Assembly (NCBI GenBank): GCA_937864535.1
Contig: CALMJS010000014.1
Coordinates: 1 to 64,000 of the forward strand
Length of the DNA stretch: 64,000 bases
Reading direction: 5' to 3'
From: an uncultured Paracoccaceae bacterium
Lineage (GTDB): Bacteria; Pseudomonadota; Alphaproteobacteria; Rhodobacterales; Rhodobacteraceae
This document shows, one piece after another, positions 36,085 through 45,197 of the stretch. Each line of letters opens with the position of its first letter. Within the stretch, counting starts at the first letter, position 1. The notes beneath the pieces were generated by a model that ran no database searches, was not told the DNA's origin, and worked only from the letters and a program-made list of their open reading frames with translations. Position numbers and translations under genes: made by a program.

Positions 36085-36112
36085 AAAGCCCCGGAGTGAT
36101 CTCCGGGGCTTT
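36085..36112. terminator. Bidirectional rho-independent terminator
   Basis: A perfect 12-base stem (AAAGCCCCGGAG/CTCCGGGGCTTT) with a TGAT loop lies between the convergent DUF1523 and aldehyde dehydrogenase genes, with A/T runs on both sides. Confidence 0.9.
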
Positions 36113-36119
36113 GCATTTG

Positions 36120-38447
36120 TTAGACGCCGTAAGGGATCCAGATCGTCTTGGTCTCGGTCGCGGCCTCCAGAAACTCGCGGATATTCGGCGCGAGCCAGTC
36201 CACCGCATCGGTTTTGACCCAAGTCCGTTTCAGGTTGGCGGCGGATTTCTCCTCGATCACGGGCGCCAGCGACGGATCGCCGAACGACCAGACCGCATCG
36301 ATATCCATATGTCCGGCATAGGTCGCGGCGACCTCTGTATGGGGCCCTGTCAGGATATTGACGACACCGGCTGGGACGTCAGAGGTTTCCAGCACCTGGA
36401 TAAAATCGGTCGCGGCCAGCGGATAGGGCTGGCTGGCCGAGAGGATCACCCTGTTCCCCATCGCAATTGCGGTGGCCATGATCGTGACCAACCCCAACAG
36501 TGGCGCGGCATCCGGACAGAGGGCGGCGATGGTGCCGGTGGGTTCTTTCATCGCCAGCGTCACGCCGCGCAACGGGGTTCCGCGTGCGGCGCCATCGTAT
36601 TTATCGGCCCAGGCGGCGGCGGTGAACAGGCAGTCGATTGCGGCCTCGACCTCTGACCGACCCGATTTGCCGCCGACCATCCCGTCGATCCGGTCGGCAA
36701 ATTCATCCGCCCGCGCCGAAAGGTTTTCCGCGATGTAATAGAGAATCTGCGCCCGCAAATGGCCGGTGGTTTTCGCCCAGCCTTTGGCGGCATTGCAGGC
36801 CTCGACCGCGTTGCGCACGTCCTTTTTTCCGGCGAGGCTGATCTGGCCGAGTTGCGTACCGCGCGGGCTCCAGACGCTGGCCGAATAGCCGCCATCGGGG
36901 CGGGTTTGTTTGCCCCCGATATAGAGCTTGGCTGTGCGATCCAGCGGATCAACAGGTTCGCCCTTGCCCGTAAAGGGCGCAATGGTTTTGACAGGTTTGC
37001 CCGCCGGGGCGCGGGTATAGGCCGCCAGCCCTTCCCAGCCGCCCTCGCGGCCAAAGCCGCTCTCGCGCAGGCCTCCAAACGGGGCGGCGGCATCGAACAT
37101 GTTTGTGCCGTTCACCCAGACCACGCCAGCGGCCAGTTTCGGCGCGATATCCAGCGCCACGTTGATGTTTTCCGACCAGACCGAGGCCGCCAGCCCGTAA
37201 CGGGTGTTATTGGCGATCTCGACCGCCTCTGCCGGGGTGCGGAAGGTCGTGGAGACCAGAACCGGGCCGAAAATTTCTTCTTGCATCAACGGGTCGGCGG
37301 TTTGCAGTCCGGTGATCAGGGTCGGCGTATAATAGCAGCCCACCAGCGGTAGATCGCAGGGCGCACGGTAAACCTCGCCGCCGCTCTGCGCGACCAGCGC
37401 GGTGATCCGGTCGAGCTGTTCGGGGCTGACGATCGCCCCGACATCGACGGATTTATCCAGCGGATTGCCGACCCGCAGTTTGGTCATCCGCGCCCGCAGC
37501 CGTGCGTGGAATGTGTCGGCGATCCCCTCTTGGACGATCAGGCGCGACCCGGCGCAGCAGACCTGCCCCTGATTAAAGAAAATCGCATCCACCAGCCCTT
37601 CGACGGCACTGTCTAGGTCAGCATCCTCAAAGACGATGTAAGGCGACTTGCCCCCCAGTTCGAGGGTGAGAGGAATGCCACGCCCCGCGGTCGCCTGCCG
37701 GATGCGGCGACCGACCTCGGTCGATCCGGTAAAGGCGATCTTATCCACCTCGGCGGCGCAGATCATCTGGCCGACGGCACCGTCGCCGGTCACGATATTG
37801 ACCACCCCCTTGGGCAGTCCTGCCTGTTGGCAGATTTCCGCAAACAGCAGCGCCGTCAGACTGGTTTGTTCGGCAGGCTTTAGCACAACCGTATTGCCCG
37901 CAGCCAGCGCGGGCGCGACCTTCCACGCCAGCATGAGCAGCGGGAAATTCCACGGAATGATCTGGCCGCAAACGCCCAGCGGCTCGGCCGCGGGCATTTC
38001 GGTCGGCATCAATTGCGCAAGGCCCGCGTGATAGTAGAAATGCCGCTGCGCGAGGGGCACGTCGATATCGCGGCTCTCGCGGATGGGTTTGCCGTTGTCC
38101 AGTGTTTCGAGGACCGCAAACAGGCGGCTGTGTTTTTGCAGCAACCGCGCCAAGGCATAGAGATGCCGCGCCCGCTGGTGGCCAGTCAGTTTTGCCCATT
38201 TTCCCTGCGCCTTGCGGGCGGCCTGAACGGCGGCGCTGACATCGGCCTGCGAAGCCTGGCTGATCTGGGCCAGAGCCTGACCGGTCGCGGGGTTCGTGGT
38301 GGCAAAGGTATCCCCGGCGGGCGTCATCGCGCCGTTGATAAACTGGCCGAACCGACCCGAATGCGCGGCGATCCACGCCATCGCGTCGCCGGTTCCCTCG
38401 GGCGCTGTGCCGTAGTCCATCGTCTCAAAAATCTCTTTTACGGTCAT
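36120..38447 (-). CDS. Two-domain aldehyde dehydrogenase family protein
   Basis: A 775-aa protein carrying a complete aldehyde dehydrogenase (about residues 30-490) and a second, shortened ALDH-like domain (about 500-775). The first domain has the base Glu263 in TLELGGKSPYIVFEDADLDS and nucleophile Cys297 in FFNQGQVCCAGSRLIVQEG. The second keeps cofactor-fold stretches (GTIAALCPDAAPLLGLV, MATAIAMGNRVILSASQ) but has no GQxC motif, so it is probably non-catalytic. The neighbouring deoC suggests oxidation of acetaldehyde or of a deoxyribose-derived aldehyde. Its start lies three bases after the deoC stop. Confidence 0.87.
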   Translation of the reverse strand: MTVKEIFETMDYGTAPEGTGDAMAWIAAHSGRFGQFINGAMTPAGDTFATTNPATGQALAQISQASQADVSAAVQAARKAQGKWAKLTGHQRARHLYALARLLQKHSRLFAVLETLDNGKPIRESRDIDVPLAQRHFYYHAGLAQLMPTEMPAAEPLGVCGQIIPWNFPLLMLAWKVAPALAAGNTVVLKPAEQTSLTALLFAEICQQAGLPKGVVNIVTGDGAVGQMICAAEVDKIAFTGSTEVGRRIRQATAGRGIPLTLELGGKSPYIVFEDADLDSAVEGLVDAIFFNQGQVCCAGSRLIVQEGIADTFHARLRARMTKLRVGNPLDKSVDVGAIVSPEQLDRITALVAQSGGEVYRAPCDLPLVGCYYTPTLITGLQTADPLMQEEIFGPVLVSTTFRTPAEAVEIANNTRYGLAASVWSENINVALDIAPKLAAGVVWVNGTNMFDAAAPFGGLRESGFGREGGWEGLAAYTRAPAGKPVKTIAPFTGKGEPVDPLDRTAKLYIGGKQTRPDGGYSASVWSPRGTQLGQISLAGKKDVRNAVEACNAAKGWAKTTGHLRAQILYYIAENLSARADEFADRIDGMVGGKSGRSEVEAAIDCLFTAAAWADKYDGAARGTPLRGVTLAMKEPTGTIAALCPDAAPLLGLVTIMATAIAMGNRVILSASQPYPLAATDFIQVLETSDVPAGVVNILTGPHTEVAATYAGHMDIDAVWSFGDPSLAPVIEEKSAANLKRTWVKTDAVDWLAPNIREFLEAATETKTIWIPYGV

Positions 38448-38450
38448 AGC

Positions 38451-39440
38451 TTAGCCCATCGGGTGACGCCACTGGGCGGAATAGTTGCCCGTGACATGGT
38501 GTTCGAGTTGCCGTTCGATATCGCCCAAGAGCGACGAGGCGCCAAAGCGGAACAGATGCGGTTGCAGCCACGGGTTCCCCAGTTCCTCTTTCATCAGCGC
38601 CAGATAATTCAGGGCGTCCTTGGCCTTGGAAATGCCGCCAGCGGGTTTGTAGCCGATCTTGATTCCGGTCCGGTCCTGATATTCGCGAATGGCCCGGATC
38701 ATCACCAGCGACACGGGCAGGGTGGCGTTCACGCTCTCTTTGCCGGTCGAGGTCTTGATGAAATCGGCACCCGCCATCATGCAGATCATGCTGGCCCGCA
38801 TCACGTTTTTCAGTGTGCCAAGTTCGCCGGTGGCGAGGATGGCCTTGACATGCGCGTCGCCGCAGGCAGCCCGCATTTCGACGATTTCATCATAGAGCGC
38901 CTGCCAGTTCCCTGTCAGCACATGTCGCCGGGAGATGACGATATCGATCTCGCGGGCCCCGGCGGCGACACTCTCGCGGATTTCCTGAATGCGCAGGTGG
39001 AAGGGTGATAGGCCAGCGGGAAACCCGGTCGACACGGCGGCCACAGGGATCGCTGTGCCCTCGAGATCGCGGACCGCAGCCTCGACCATGTCGTGATAGA
39101 CGCAGACCGCGCCAACCGTCAGCCCGGTCATCCCCAGTTTGTCCAGCAGATCGGGCGATACGGGCTGTTTTGCCTTGGCCGTCAGGCGATGGACTCTGCC
39201 GACGGTATCGTCCCCCGACAGGGTGGTCAGGTCGATGCAGGACACCGCCCTCAGCAGCCATGCGGCCTGATAATCCTTCTTGACGCTGCGGCGGGCGGGC
39301 AGGGTTGCCGCGCGCCGTTCCACCGCCGAGGTGTTGACCTGTAGCGACAGCGCCCAATCCAGATCGAGCGGCATGCCGGGGTTACGCTGTTCATGCACCT
39401 GCGGCAGGTGGTGCATCGTTGAAGTCTGTACTGTGTCCAA
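38451..39440 (-). CDS. deoC: Deoxyribose-phosphate aldolase
   Basis: Cleaves 2-deoxyribose-5-phosphate to glyceraldehyde-3-phosphate and acetaldehyde (329 aa; longer than the about 250-aa E. coli enzyme but usual for the long bacterial/eukaryote-like form). The Schiff-base lysine lies in GADFIKTSTGKESVNATLPV and the helper lysine in GIKIGYKPAGGISKAKDAL. REIDIVISRRHVLTGNWQAL is another family stretch. The TTG at 39440 is chosen because GGGAGG lies five bases ahead; the open frame reaches an ATG at 39473 with no such site. It sits between an AraC-type regulator and the two-domain ALDH gene, all co-directional. Confidence 0.92.
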   Translation of the reverse strand: MDTVQTSTMHHLPQVHEQRNPGMPLDLDWALSLQVNTSAVERRAATLPARRSVKKDYQAAWLLRAVSCIDLTTLSGDDTVGRVHRLTAKAKQPVSPDLLDKLGMTGLTVGAVCVYHDMVEAAVRDLEGTAIPVAAVSTGFPAGLSPFHLRIQEIRESVAAGAREIDIVISRRHVLTGNWQALYDEIVEMRAACGDAHVKAILATGELGTLKNVMRASMICMMAGADFIKTSTGKESVNATLPVSLVMIRAIREYQDRTGIKIGYKPAGGISKAKDALNYLALMKEELGNPWLQPHLFRFGASSLLGDIERQLEHHVTGNYSAQWRHPMG

Positions 39441-39507
39441 GGGGGCCTCCCACGCGTGGCGGTAGGGTTGCATTTGCCCCGGTGTTTGGCAAGCTTTGAC
39501 CGGTTGG

Positions 39508-40362
39508 TCAAATACTCAATTCGGGCTGGACCGCGTTACGCTGGTGCATCCTGCGAAATTGCGCAGGAGTCATCCCGTGATGGGCCAGAAACAGTTTGTG
39601 AAAATGGCTGAGGTTCGGGATGCCGCAGTCTGCAGCGATTTCCGACAGGCTGTCGCCGGTGCCGGTCAATTGCCGCGCGGCGTGTGCCATGCGGATGTGA
39701 TTGACGTATTCAGACGGGCTTTGGGCCAGAAACTGGCGCGTGGTCCGGCTGACATGGGCGTGCGCCCGGCCGGCGACGCGGACAAATCCGGCGGCGCCAT
39801 CACGAAAAACACCCGGATCACGGGCCGCATTACAGGCCTCTGTCAGCCAGCCGGGCGCCGTTGCAGGCAGGTCCAGATCCTCGGAATCCAGCGCGGACAA
39901 CAGCGGCAACAGAAACGATTCCGCCGCCAGTTGGCTGGGCTTTTGCCGTTCGAGTAGAACCGCCGCATGATTGAGGTCCGCAAGTTTGCGGATGTCACGG
40001 AAAAATCGTGGCGGTGTCGGGCTATTGGCCCAGAAATATCGCCCCGACAGGTTGGGGTGACGGGTCAGGATCGAGTCGATTACATCGGGATGCAGGCTAA
40101 CCGAGACCACCATCGCATCCGATCCGCGACCTTGTAGACCATGTGTATGCTGCGGCTGCACAAACAGCAGGTCGCCCTCTGACAGATCGGTCGCCCCGGT
40201 TGGGGTCACATGTTTGATCCGACCATTTTGCACCCACAGCAGTTCAAAAAATTCATGTGAATGCAGAGATTTAGGTCGGTTCGTCGTCACAATGGCCCGG
40301 GATAGGGCGCAGGCGCGCCCGTCGGGCAATATGTCAATGAGTCTCAGGATCAAATCGCTCAT
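39508..40362 (-). CDS. AraC-family transcriptional regulator
   Basis: A 284-aa activator. The N-terminal half is a cupin-like sensor (FFELLWVQNGRIKHVTPTGA, GDLLFVQPQHTHGLQG). The C-terminal half holds two AraC helix-turn-helix units (GRAHAHVSRTTRQFLAQSPS, LTGTGDSLSEIAADCGIPNL followed by SHFHKLFLAHHGMTPAQFRR). It is 67 bases upstream of deoC in the same direction, so it most likely controls the deoC/ALDH unit in response to a sugar or aldehyde. It is divergent from rpe. Confidence 0.9.
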   Translation of the reverse strand: MSDLILRLIDILPDGRACALSRAIVTTNRPKSLHSHEFFELLWVQNGRIKHVTPTGATDLSEGDLLFVQPQHTHGLQGRGSDAMVVSVSLHPDVIDSILTRHPNLSGRYFWANSPTPPRFFRDIRKLADLNHAAVLLERQKPSQLAAESFLLPLLSALDSEDLDLPATAPGWLTEACNAARDPGVFRDGAAGFVRVAGRAHAHVSRTTRQFLAQSPSEYVNHIRMAHAARQLTGTGDSLSEIAADCGIPNLSHFHKLFLAHHGMTPAQFRRMHQRNAVQPELSI

Positions 40363-40488
40363 GGGGTCAGTCTAGCACAGGTTTTCCCATATACCGTGGC
40401 CAATAATGCCGCAGTGCGGAATGGGATGCGTGACGTTGCCAAAAAACCGCGCTAAGAAGCGCAAACTCGCCGCAACAGGATGCTGCCC

Positions 40489-41178
40489 ATGTCTTTTGAT
40501 CGCTCAATCAAGATCGCGCCGTCGATTCTCTCGGCAGATTTTGCAAACTTTGGTCTGGAGTGTCAGGCAATCGAGGCGCAGGGCGCGGACTGGGTCCATG
40601 TCGATGTGATGGACGGGCATTTTGTCCCCAACATCACCTTTGGCCCCGCCACCTGCAAGGCAATCCGCCCGCACATCAAGGGCGTGATGGACGTGCACCT
40701 GATGATTGCCCCCGTCGATCCCTATATCGAGGCCTTTGCCGCCAGCGGTGCCGATGTGATCACCGCGCATCTCGAATCCGGCCCGCACGTCCATCGCACG
40801 TTGCAGGCCATTCGCGCAGCCGGAGCCAAGGCGGGCGTGGCGCTGAATCCCTCGACCCGCGCCGAAGACGTCGAATATCTGCTGGATATTGTGGATCTGG
40901 TTTGTGTGATGACGGTGAACCCCGGTTTTGGCGGTCAGAAATTCATCCATAGCCAGATCGAAAAGGTCCGCAAACTGCGCGCCATGATCGGTGATCGTCC
41001 GATCCACATCGAGATCGACGGCGGCGTTGATCCGACCACCGCCCCCTTGGTGGCGGCGGCTGGCGCGGATGTGCTGGTTGCGGGTTCGGCGGTGTTCAAG
41101 GGCGGCTCGGTCAGCAATCCCGCCCCCTATGGCGAAAACATTCGCGCTATCCGCGCTGCGGCGACCGCGGTTCTCTGA
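40489..41178 (+). CDS. rpe: Ribulose-phosphate 3-epimerase
   Basis: Interconverts ribulose-5-phosphate and xylulose-5-phosphate in the pentose phosphate and Calvin cycles (229 aa). Family motifs are IKIAPSILSADFANFG, HVDVMDGHFVPNITFGP, VHLMIAPVDPYI, VMTVNPGFGGQKFI and IEIDGGVDPTTAP, carrying the metal ligands and the catalytic aspartates. The ATG at 40489 has AGGA nine bases ahead; an ATG at 40480 in frame lacks room for one. No other Calvin-cycle gene is nearby, so a housekeeping role is likeliest. Confidence 0.96.
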   Translation: MSFDRSIKIAPSILSADFANFGLECQAIEAQGADWVHVDVMDGHFVPNITFGPATCKAIRPHIKGVMDVHLMIAPVDPYIEAFAASGADVITAHLESGPHVHRTLQAIRAAGAKAGVALNPSTRAEDVEYLLDIVDLVCVMTVNPGFGGQKFIHSQIEKVRKLRAMIGDRPIHIEIDGGVDPTTAPLVAAAGADVLVAGSAVFKGGSVSNPAPYGENIRAIRAAATAVL

Positions 41179-41273
41179 TCCCTCTTGTCAGTGCTGCACA
41201 GCCTCTGCACGATTGGCGCGGGACGGCTGCGCATTTGGTGCGGCATAAGCCGCGCCAAACCACAGGAGCCGAG

Positions 41274-41969
41274 ATGATGCGCCAAATCCTCGTTGCGGAT
41301 GATGATGCCCACATACGGGATATCGTCCGATTTGCCCTCACAAATGCCGGTTTTTCGGTGGTCGAGGCCGCGGACGGCGCAGAGGCATTGCAGGCCATCC
41401 AGCGCGATCTGCCGGACCTGATCATCCTCGACATCGGGATGCCGGAAATGGACGGTTTGGCCGTTTGCCGCGAAGTGCGGCGGTTTTCGGATGTTCCGGT
41501 GCTGTTTCTGACAGCGCTGTCAGACGAGATTGACCGCGTGGTAGGGTTGGAGTTGGGGGCCGACGACTATGTCGGTAAACCGTTTTCCCCGCGTGAATTG
41601 GTCGCTCGCGTGCGTGCGATCCTCAAGCGGACTACGCCAGAACCCGTTACGTCGCCGTCGCACCTGCTGCGCAGGGGCGTGTTGGTGCTGGATCCGGACC
41701 GTCATCTGTGCCGCGTAGGTGAGGCAGAGGTCGATTTGACTGCGCGGGAAAAGGACATCCTAGCCCGACTCATGGCACGGCCCGACCATGTGGTGCCACG
41801 ACCGGCGCTAGTTGATCAGGTCTATGGGACGAATATCAACGTCAGTGACCGGACTCTGGACAGCCATTTGCGCAACCTGCGTCGCAAGCTGGCCGAGGCA
41901 GGCTGCGCCGATGCGATCGACACGGTTCATGGCGTCGGTATCCGGATGGGCGCATGCGTCGGGGCATAA
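41274..41969 (+). CDS. OmpR/PhoB-family response regulator
   Basis: A 231-aa regulator. The receiver domain has the acidic pair in LVADDDAHIRD, the phosphorylation site in LIILDIGMPEMDGLAV and the lysine in GADDYVGKPFSPRELVARVR. The C-terminal winged helix contains DLTAREKDILARLMARPDHV and NVSDRTLDSHLRNLRRKLAE. AGGAG precedes the ATG at 41274. Its last codons overlap the start of the histidine kinase gene (16 bases), marking a cognate pair. The input signal is unknown. Confidence 0.93.
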   Translation: MMRQILVADDDAHIRDIVRFALTNAGFSVVEAADGAEALQAIQRDLPDLIILDIGMPEMDGLAVCREVRRFSDVPVLFLTALSDEIDRVVGLELGADDYVGKPFSPRELVARVRAILKRTTPEPVTSPSHLLRRGVLVLDPDRHLCRVGEAEVDLTAREKDILARLMARPDHVVPRPALVDQVYGTNINVSDRTLDSHLRNLRRKLAEAGCADAIDTVHGVGIRMGACVGA

Positions 41970-42922
41970 CGCGCAAATGGCGGCCAACGCTGGGCGTGGT
42001 CGTCGCTGTCACCTTGGCGGTGGTGCTGGCGCTGCCCTTGGGCGGGATCGTCGCGGTCCGCTACCTCTGGCCGATGATGGGCGAATTCGGCTACCAGAAG
42101 GCGGTGATCGCGGTTTCCGCCCTGATTGTTCTGGCGGTGTCCGCGCTGGGCTGGGTTCTGGTGCGGCTGCTGCTACGTCCTGTTCAGGCACTGGCCGCGC
42201 GGGGCGAGGCGATCAAGGCCGGGCGCGACGGGGCGCTGGATCCGCTGCCGCATTATGGTACCGTCGAAATGCAGCAGATGGGGCAGGCCATGCTGGACAT
42301 GGGCCGTGTGCTACAGGGGCGCGAGGCTGTGCTGCGGTCCTATGCAGACCATGTGACGCATGAATTGCGGTCGCCATTGACGGTTTTGCGCGGGGCTGCC
42401 GAATTGCTGGATGACGAGGAACTCAGTCAGGATCAGCGGCGGCAATTGATCGACCGGATAGATCAGGCCACGGATCGGATGTCGGCACTCTTGGATGCGC
42501 AACGGGCGCTGGCGCGGGCGCAGGACCCCTTTGCCGTTGGGTCCTGCCGGCTGTCCAGACTGGTTGACGGGCTGCGGCCAGAGTTTCCGGGACTTTCGCT
42601 GATTGTCGCCTCGGATGCCGATTTGCCACTGGCGGCAGATGGGCTTCGTCTGGTTCTGGAACACCTGTTGTCAAACGCGGCCGCGCATGGGGCGCGGCGT
42701 GTCACGCTGACCGCTACCGCCGACAGCCTGCGGGTTGCGGATGATGGACCGGGCGTGTCGGCAGGCAACCGAGAACGGATTTTCGACCCGTTTTTCACCA
42801 CTCGGCGGGACAAGGGCGGGACCGGGATGGGGCTGCCGATCGTGCGCCGGATGTTGCAGGCCCACGGTGCCGACATCGAATTGGCCGAAGGGCCGGGCGC
42901 GATTTTCGATTTGCGGTTCTAG
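41954..42922 (+). CDS. Sensor histidine kinase
   Basis: A 322-aa membrane kinase. Two membrane segments (VVVAVTLAVVLALPLGGIVA and AVSALIVLAVSALGWVLVRL) enclose only a short loop, so it has almost no periplasmic sensor. A HAMP-like linker (LLLRPVQALAARGEAIKAG) follows. The H-box is VTHELRSPLTVLRGAAELL, the N-box LEHLLSNAAAHGA, G1 VADDGPGVS, F FDPFFTTR and G2 GGTGMGLPIVRRML. The short sensor suggests signalling through the membrane or a partner. It is coupled to the upstream response regulator and is separated by 229 bases from the phospholipase-like gene. Confidence 0.92.
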   Translation: MRRGITRKWRPTLGVVVAVTLAVVLALPLGGIVAVRYLWPMMGEFGYQKAVIAVSALIVLAVSALGWVLVRLLLRPVQALAARGEAIKAGRDGALDPLPHYGTVEMQQMGQAMLDMGRVLQGREAVLRSYADHVTHELRSPLTVLRGAAELLDDEELSQDQRRQLIDRIDQATDRMSALLDAQRALARAQDPFAVGSCRLSRLVDGLRPEFPGLSLIVASDADLPLAADGLRLVLEHLLSNAAAHGARRVTLTATADSLRVADDGPGVSAGNRERIFDPFFTTRRDKGGTGMGLPIVRRMLQAHGADIELAEGPGAIFDLRF

Positions 42923-43078
42923 ACCTCATCGAAATGTGATCGCCATCACGATGGCGGGAACTTTTGCGGCTGCAGAAACTTACCTATCTAGCAGATAGGC
43001 GCGTTGCCCCATTCCAATGCCTTCGATTTGGGCGGTTCCCAGCTTTTTTCTGCGGAAAAAGGCGGAATTGTGCATGTG

Positions 43079-43096
43079 CAGCGACGGAACTGTCAC
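43079..43096 (+). promoter_or_regulatory. Putative Pho box with appropriately spaced -10
   Basis: CAGCGAC-GGAA-CTGTCAC. The second half-site is a perfect match to the PhoB consensus CTGTCAY; the first matches four of seven. TACACT, a -10-like hexamer, starts ten bases after the box, the distance typical of PhoB-dependent promoters. The following gene starts 56 bases beyond the box. Confidence 0.5.
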
Positions 43097-43151
43097 AATT
43101 GCGCGTTACACTGCGAATACCTTTGTTTGAAGAGCAAGATCGAGAGAGCAA

Positions 43152-44060
43152 ATGACGCAACAGATGACTTCGGATCGCTTTGCGGACGGCGCTACACTTC
43201 AGCCGTTTTTGGCGCAGTTTTCAAATTTTTCGGCATCCCATCGTCCGGCGAAACCGCAGCATCCTGCCGGGGTTCGCGTGTTTCCGGCGCTGTTCATTTC
43301 CGACATGCATCTGGGCGCGCATAGCTGCAAGGCCGAGGCGCTGCTGTCGTTTCTTCAGACCCATTCGGCCGATACGATCTACCTCGTCGGGGATATTTTC
43401 GATGTCTGGCGTCCGATGGGATCAAACTGGAAAGCCACCCACCACGCGATCCTGACCCTGCTTCTGGACCGTGTCCAGCAGGGCGTGCGCGTCGTCTATA
43501 CCCCCGGCAACCACGATGCGTTCTTCCGCAATTATTTTGGCACCTATTTCGGCTGTATCGAGGTTGCCGATTACGTGTTCCACACCGCAGCGGACGGTCA
43601 GCGGTATCTGGTGATCCACGGCGATAGCTGTGATGTGCTGGAACGTCGTGCGCCGGTTCTGTCCAAAATCGGCGCCCACTGTGAAAGCGTGCTGCGCGGC
43701 GTGCAACTCTTGGTCAATCGCGGGCTGACGGCCATGGGGCGGGCGGACTGGAGCGGCGTGGACTACCTGTTGGAACAGGTGAATCATCTGTTGCGGTCCA
43801 CCGATCAGTTTCAGGCGCGGCTGTCGCAACTGGCGCTGGATCATCAGGCCGACGGAATCATCTGCGGGCATTTCCATCAGGCTGCCTTGCATAACAATTT
43901 TGGCGTGACCTATGCCAACTGCGGCGACTGGACCGAGAGCTGTACCGCCCTCGCTGAAACAAGCAGCGGGCGGCTGGTCCAATTGGACTGGGCCGTTGAA
44001 CGCCAGTCTGTTGCTGCCCGCGCCGGAACGCAGGCCGAGGCTGTTGTTCAGGGGGCATGA
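43152..44060 (+). CDS. plcP: PlcP-type phospholipase C-like metallophosphoesterase (LpxH-related)
   Basis: A 302-aa calcineurin-like phosphoesterase with the five metal motifs FISDMHLGAHS, LVGDIFDVW, YTPGNHDAF, VIHGDSCDV and IICGHFHQAA. The fold is that of UDP-2,3-diacylglucosamine hydrolases, but the length, the GIICGHFHQ...NCGDWTESC ending and the adjacent glycolipid glycosyltransferase match PlcP. PlcP removes phospholipid headgroups to give diacylglycerol during phosphate starvation. A plausible Pho box lies upstream. It overlaps the next gene by four bases. The alternative, an LpxH-like role in lipid A synthesis, is less likely in this context. Confidence 0.8.
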   Translation: MTQQMTSDRFADGATLQPFLAQFSNFSASHRPAKPQHPAGVRVFPALFISDMHLGAHSCKAEALLSFLQTHSADTIYLVGDIFDVWRPMGSNWKATHHAILTLLLDRVQQGVRVVYTPGNHDAFFRNYFGTYFGCIEVADYVFHTAADGQRYLVIHGDSCDVLERRAPVLSKIGAHCESVLRGVQLLVNRGLTAMGRADWSGVDYLLEQVNHLLRSTDQFQARLSQLALDHQADGIICGHFHQAALHNNFGVTYANCGDWTESCTALAETSSGRLVQLDWAVERQSVAARAGTQAEAVVQGA

Positions 44061-45196
44061 TGATCGGACTGGACACATTTGGCCTGACCCTGCTGGCCGC
44101 GACCACCGCGTCACACTTGGCCTCGATCGCGGCGGCTGCATGGGCGGTTTCGGCGAAAAAGCCCGATAGCGTGATCGCGGGCAACCCGGGGATCACCGTA
44201 TTGCGCCCGGTGTGCGGGCTGGAAAACAACATCCAAGAGACCCTGCGCAGCACCTTTGGCACGACCTATCCGGGCCCGGTGCAACTGGTATTTTGCGTCC
44301 AGCGGGAGAGCGACCCGATTGTCCCGGTGGTGCGGCAGTTGATCGCCGAGCATCCGGGGATCGACGCTGTTTTGTTGGTTGGCGACGAGAAAATTAGCGG
44401 CAACCCAAAATTGAACAATCTGGTCAAGGGCTGGGCTGCGGCCAAATACGATTACATCCTGATGGCGGACAGCAACGTTCTGTTGCCGCCGGACTATTTG
44501 CAGCGCCTGATCGCCCGCTGGACCGAGGATACCGGGCTGGTCACTTCGCCGCCCGCGGGTATCCGGGCCGAAAACGCTTGGGGGCAGCTCGAGGCGGCGT
44601 TTCTCAACACCTATCAGGGGCGTTGGCAACTGTCCTCTGACGCGATGGGGAACGGCTATGCCCAAGGCAAGATGCTGTTCTGGCGGCGCGATATTCTGGA
44701 AAACGCAGGCGGTCTGGCGGCTCTGGGTCAGGATATGGCCGAAGATGTCGCCTCGACCAAGGTCGTGCGGGCCGCTGGCCTCAAGGTGCGCCTGTTGGGC
44801 GATCTCTTGCCTCAGCCGATCGGTCGCCGCGCACTGCCCGAAGTCTGGAAACGGCAGGTCCGCTGGGCCAAGGTCCGCCGGATGGGGTTTCCCGCCCTCT
44901 ATAGCGCAGAGCTGCTGACGGGCCTTTTTGTGCCGCTGGTGCTGACACTTGCCCTGATAATGGCGGGCATCTTGCCGTTATGGTCTGTGGCTGGTTTGTT
45001 TGGTCTGTGGTTCGGGGCGGAATACGCGCTGGCCCGGCTGGCGGGTTGGCCCGCAGACCCCAGCGATATGGCGCTCTGGGTGTTGCGCGATCTGATGTTG
45101 CCGGGAATTTGGGCCATGGCGTGGGTCGGTAATGGATTCGAATGGCGCGGCAATGCCATGGACGCCACCGACGTGACGCCGCAGCAAAGAGCATAA
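44057..45196 (+). CDS. GT21-like glycolipid glycosyltransferase (Agt/ceramide-glucosyltransferase type)
   Basis: A 379-aa membrane-associated family-21-type glycosyltransferase. An N-terminal membrane anchor (GLTLLAATTASHLASIAAAA) precedes the catalytic domain with ITVLRPVCGLENNIQETLRS, the DXD-like site in YILMADSNVLLPPDYL, the acid in GLAALGQDMAEDVASTKVV and the QxxRW motif as KRQVRWAKVRRMG. Two C-terminal hydrophobic segments follow. Enzymes of this type glycosylate diacylglycerol or ceramide. Next to PlcP it probably converts the diacylglycerol to a glyceroglycolipid that replaces phospholipid. The sugar donor cannot be read from the sequence. Confidence 0.85.
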   Translation: MMIGLDTFGLTLLAATTASHLASIAAAAWAVSAKKPDSVIAGNPGITVLRPVCGLENNIQETLRSTFGTTYPGPVQLVFCVQRESDPIVPVVRQLIAEHPGIDAVLLVGDEKISGNPKLNNLVKGWAAAKYDYILMADSNVLLPPDYLQRLIARWTEDTGLVTSPPAGIRAENAWGQLEAAFLNTYQGRWQLSSDAMGNGYAQGKMLFWRRDILENAGGLAALGQDMAEDVASTKVVRAAGLKVRLLGDLLPQPIGRRALPEVWKRQVRWAKVRRMGFPALYSAELLTGLFVPLVLTLALIMAGILPLWSVAGLFGLWFGAEYALARLAGWPADPSDMALWVLRDLMLPGIWAMAWVGNGFEWRGNAMDATDVTPQQRA

Positions 45197-45197
45197 A

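Noticed and set aside
43152-44060. Assignment as LpxH (UDP-2,3-diacylglucosamine hydrolase)
   Set aside because: The fold is shared, but the product is longer than LpxH and sits in an operon with a glycolipid glycosyltransferase and a Pho-like box, which fits PlcP better.
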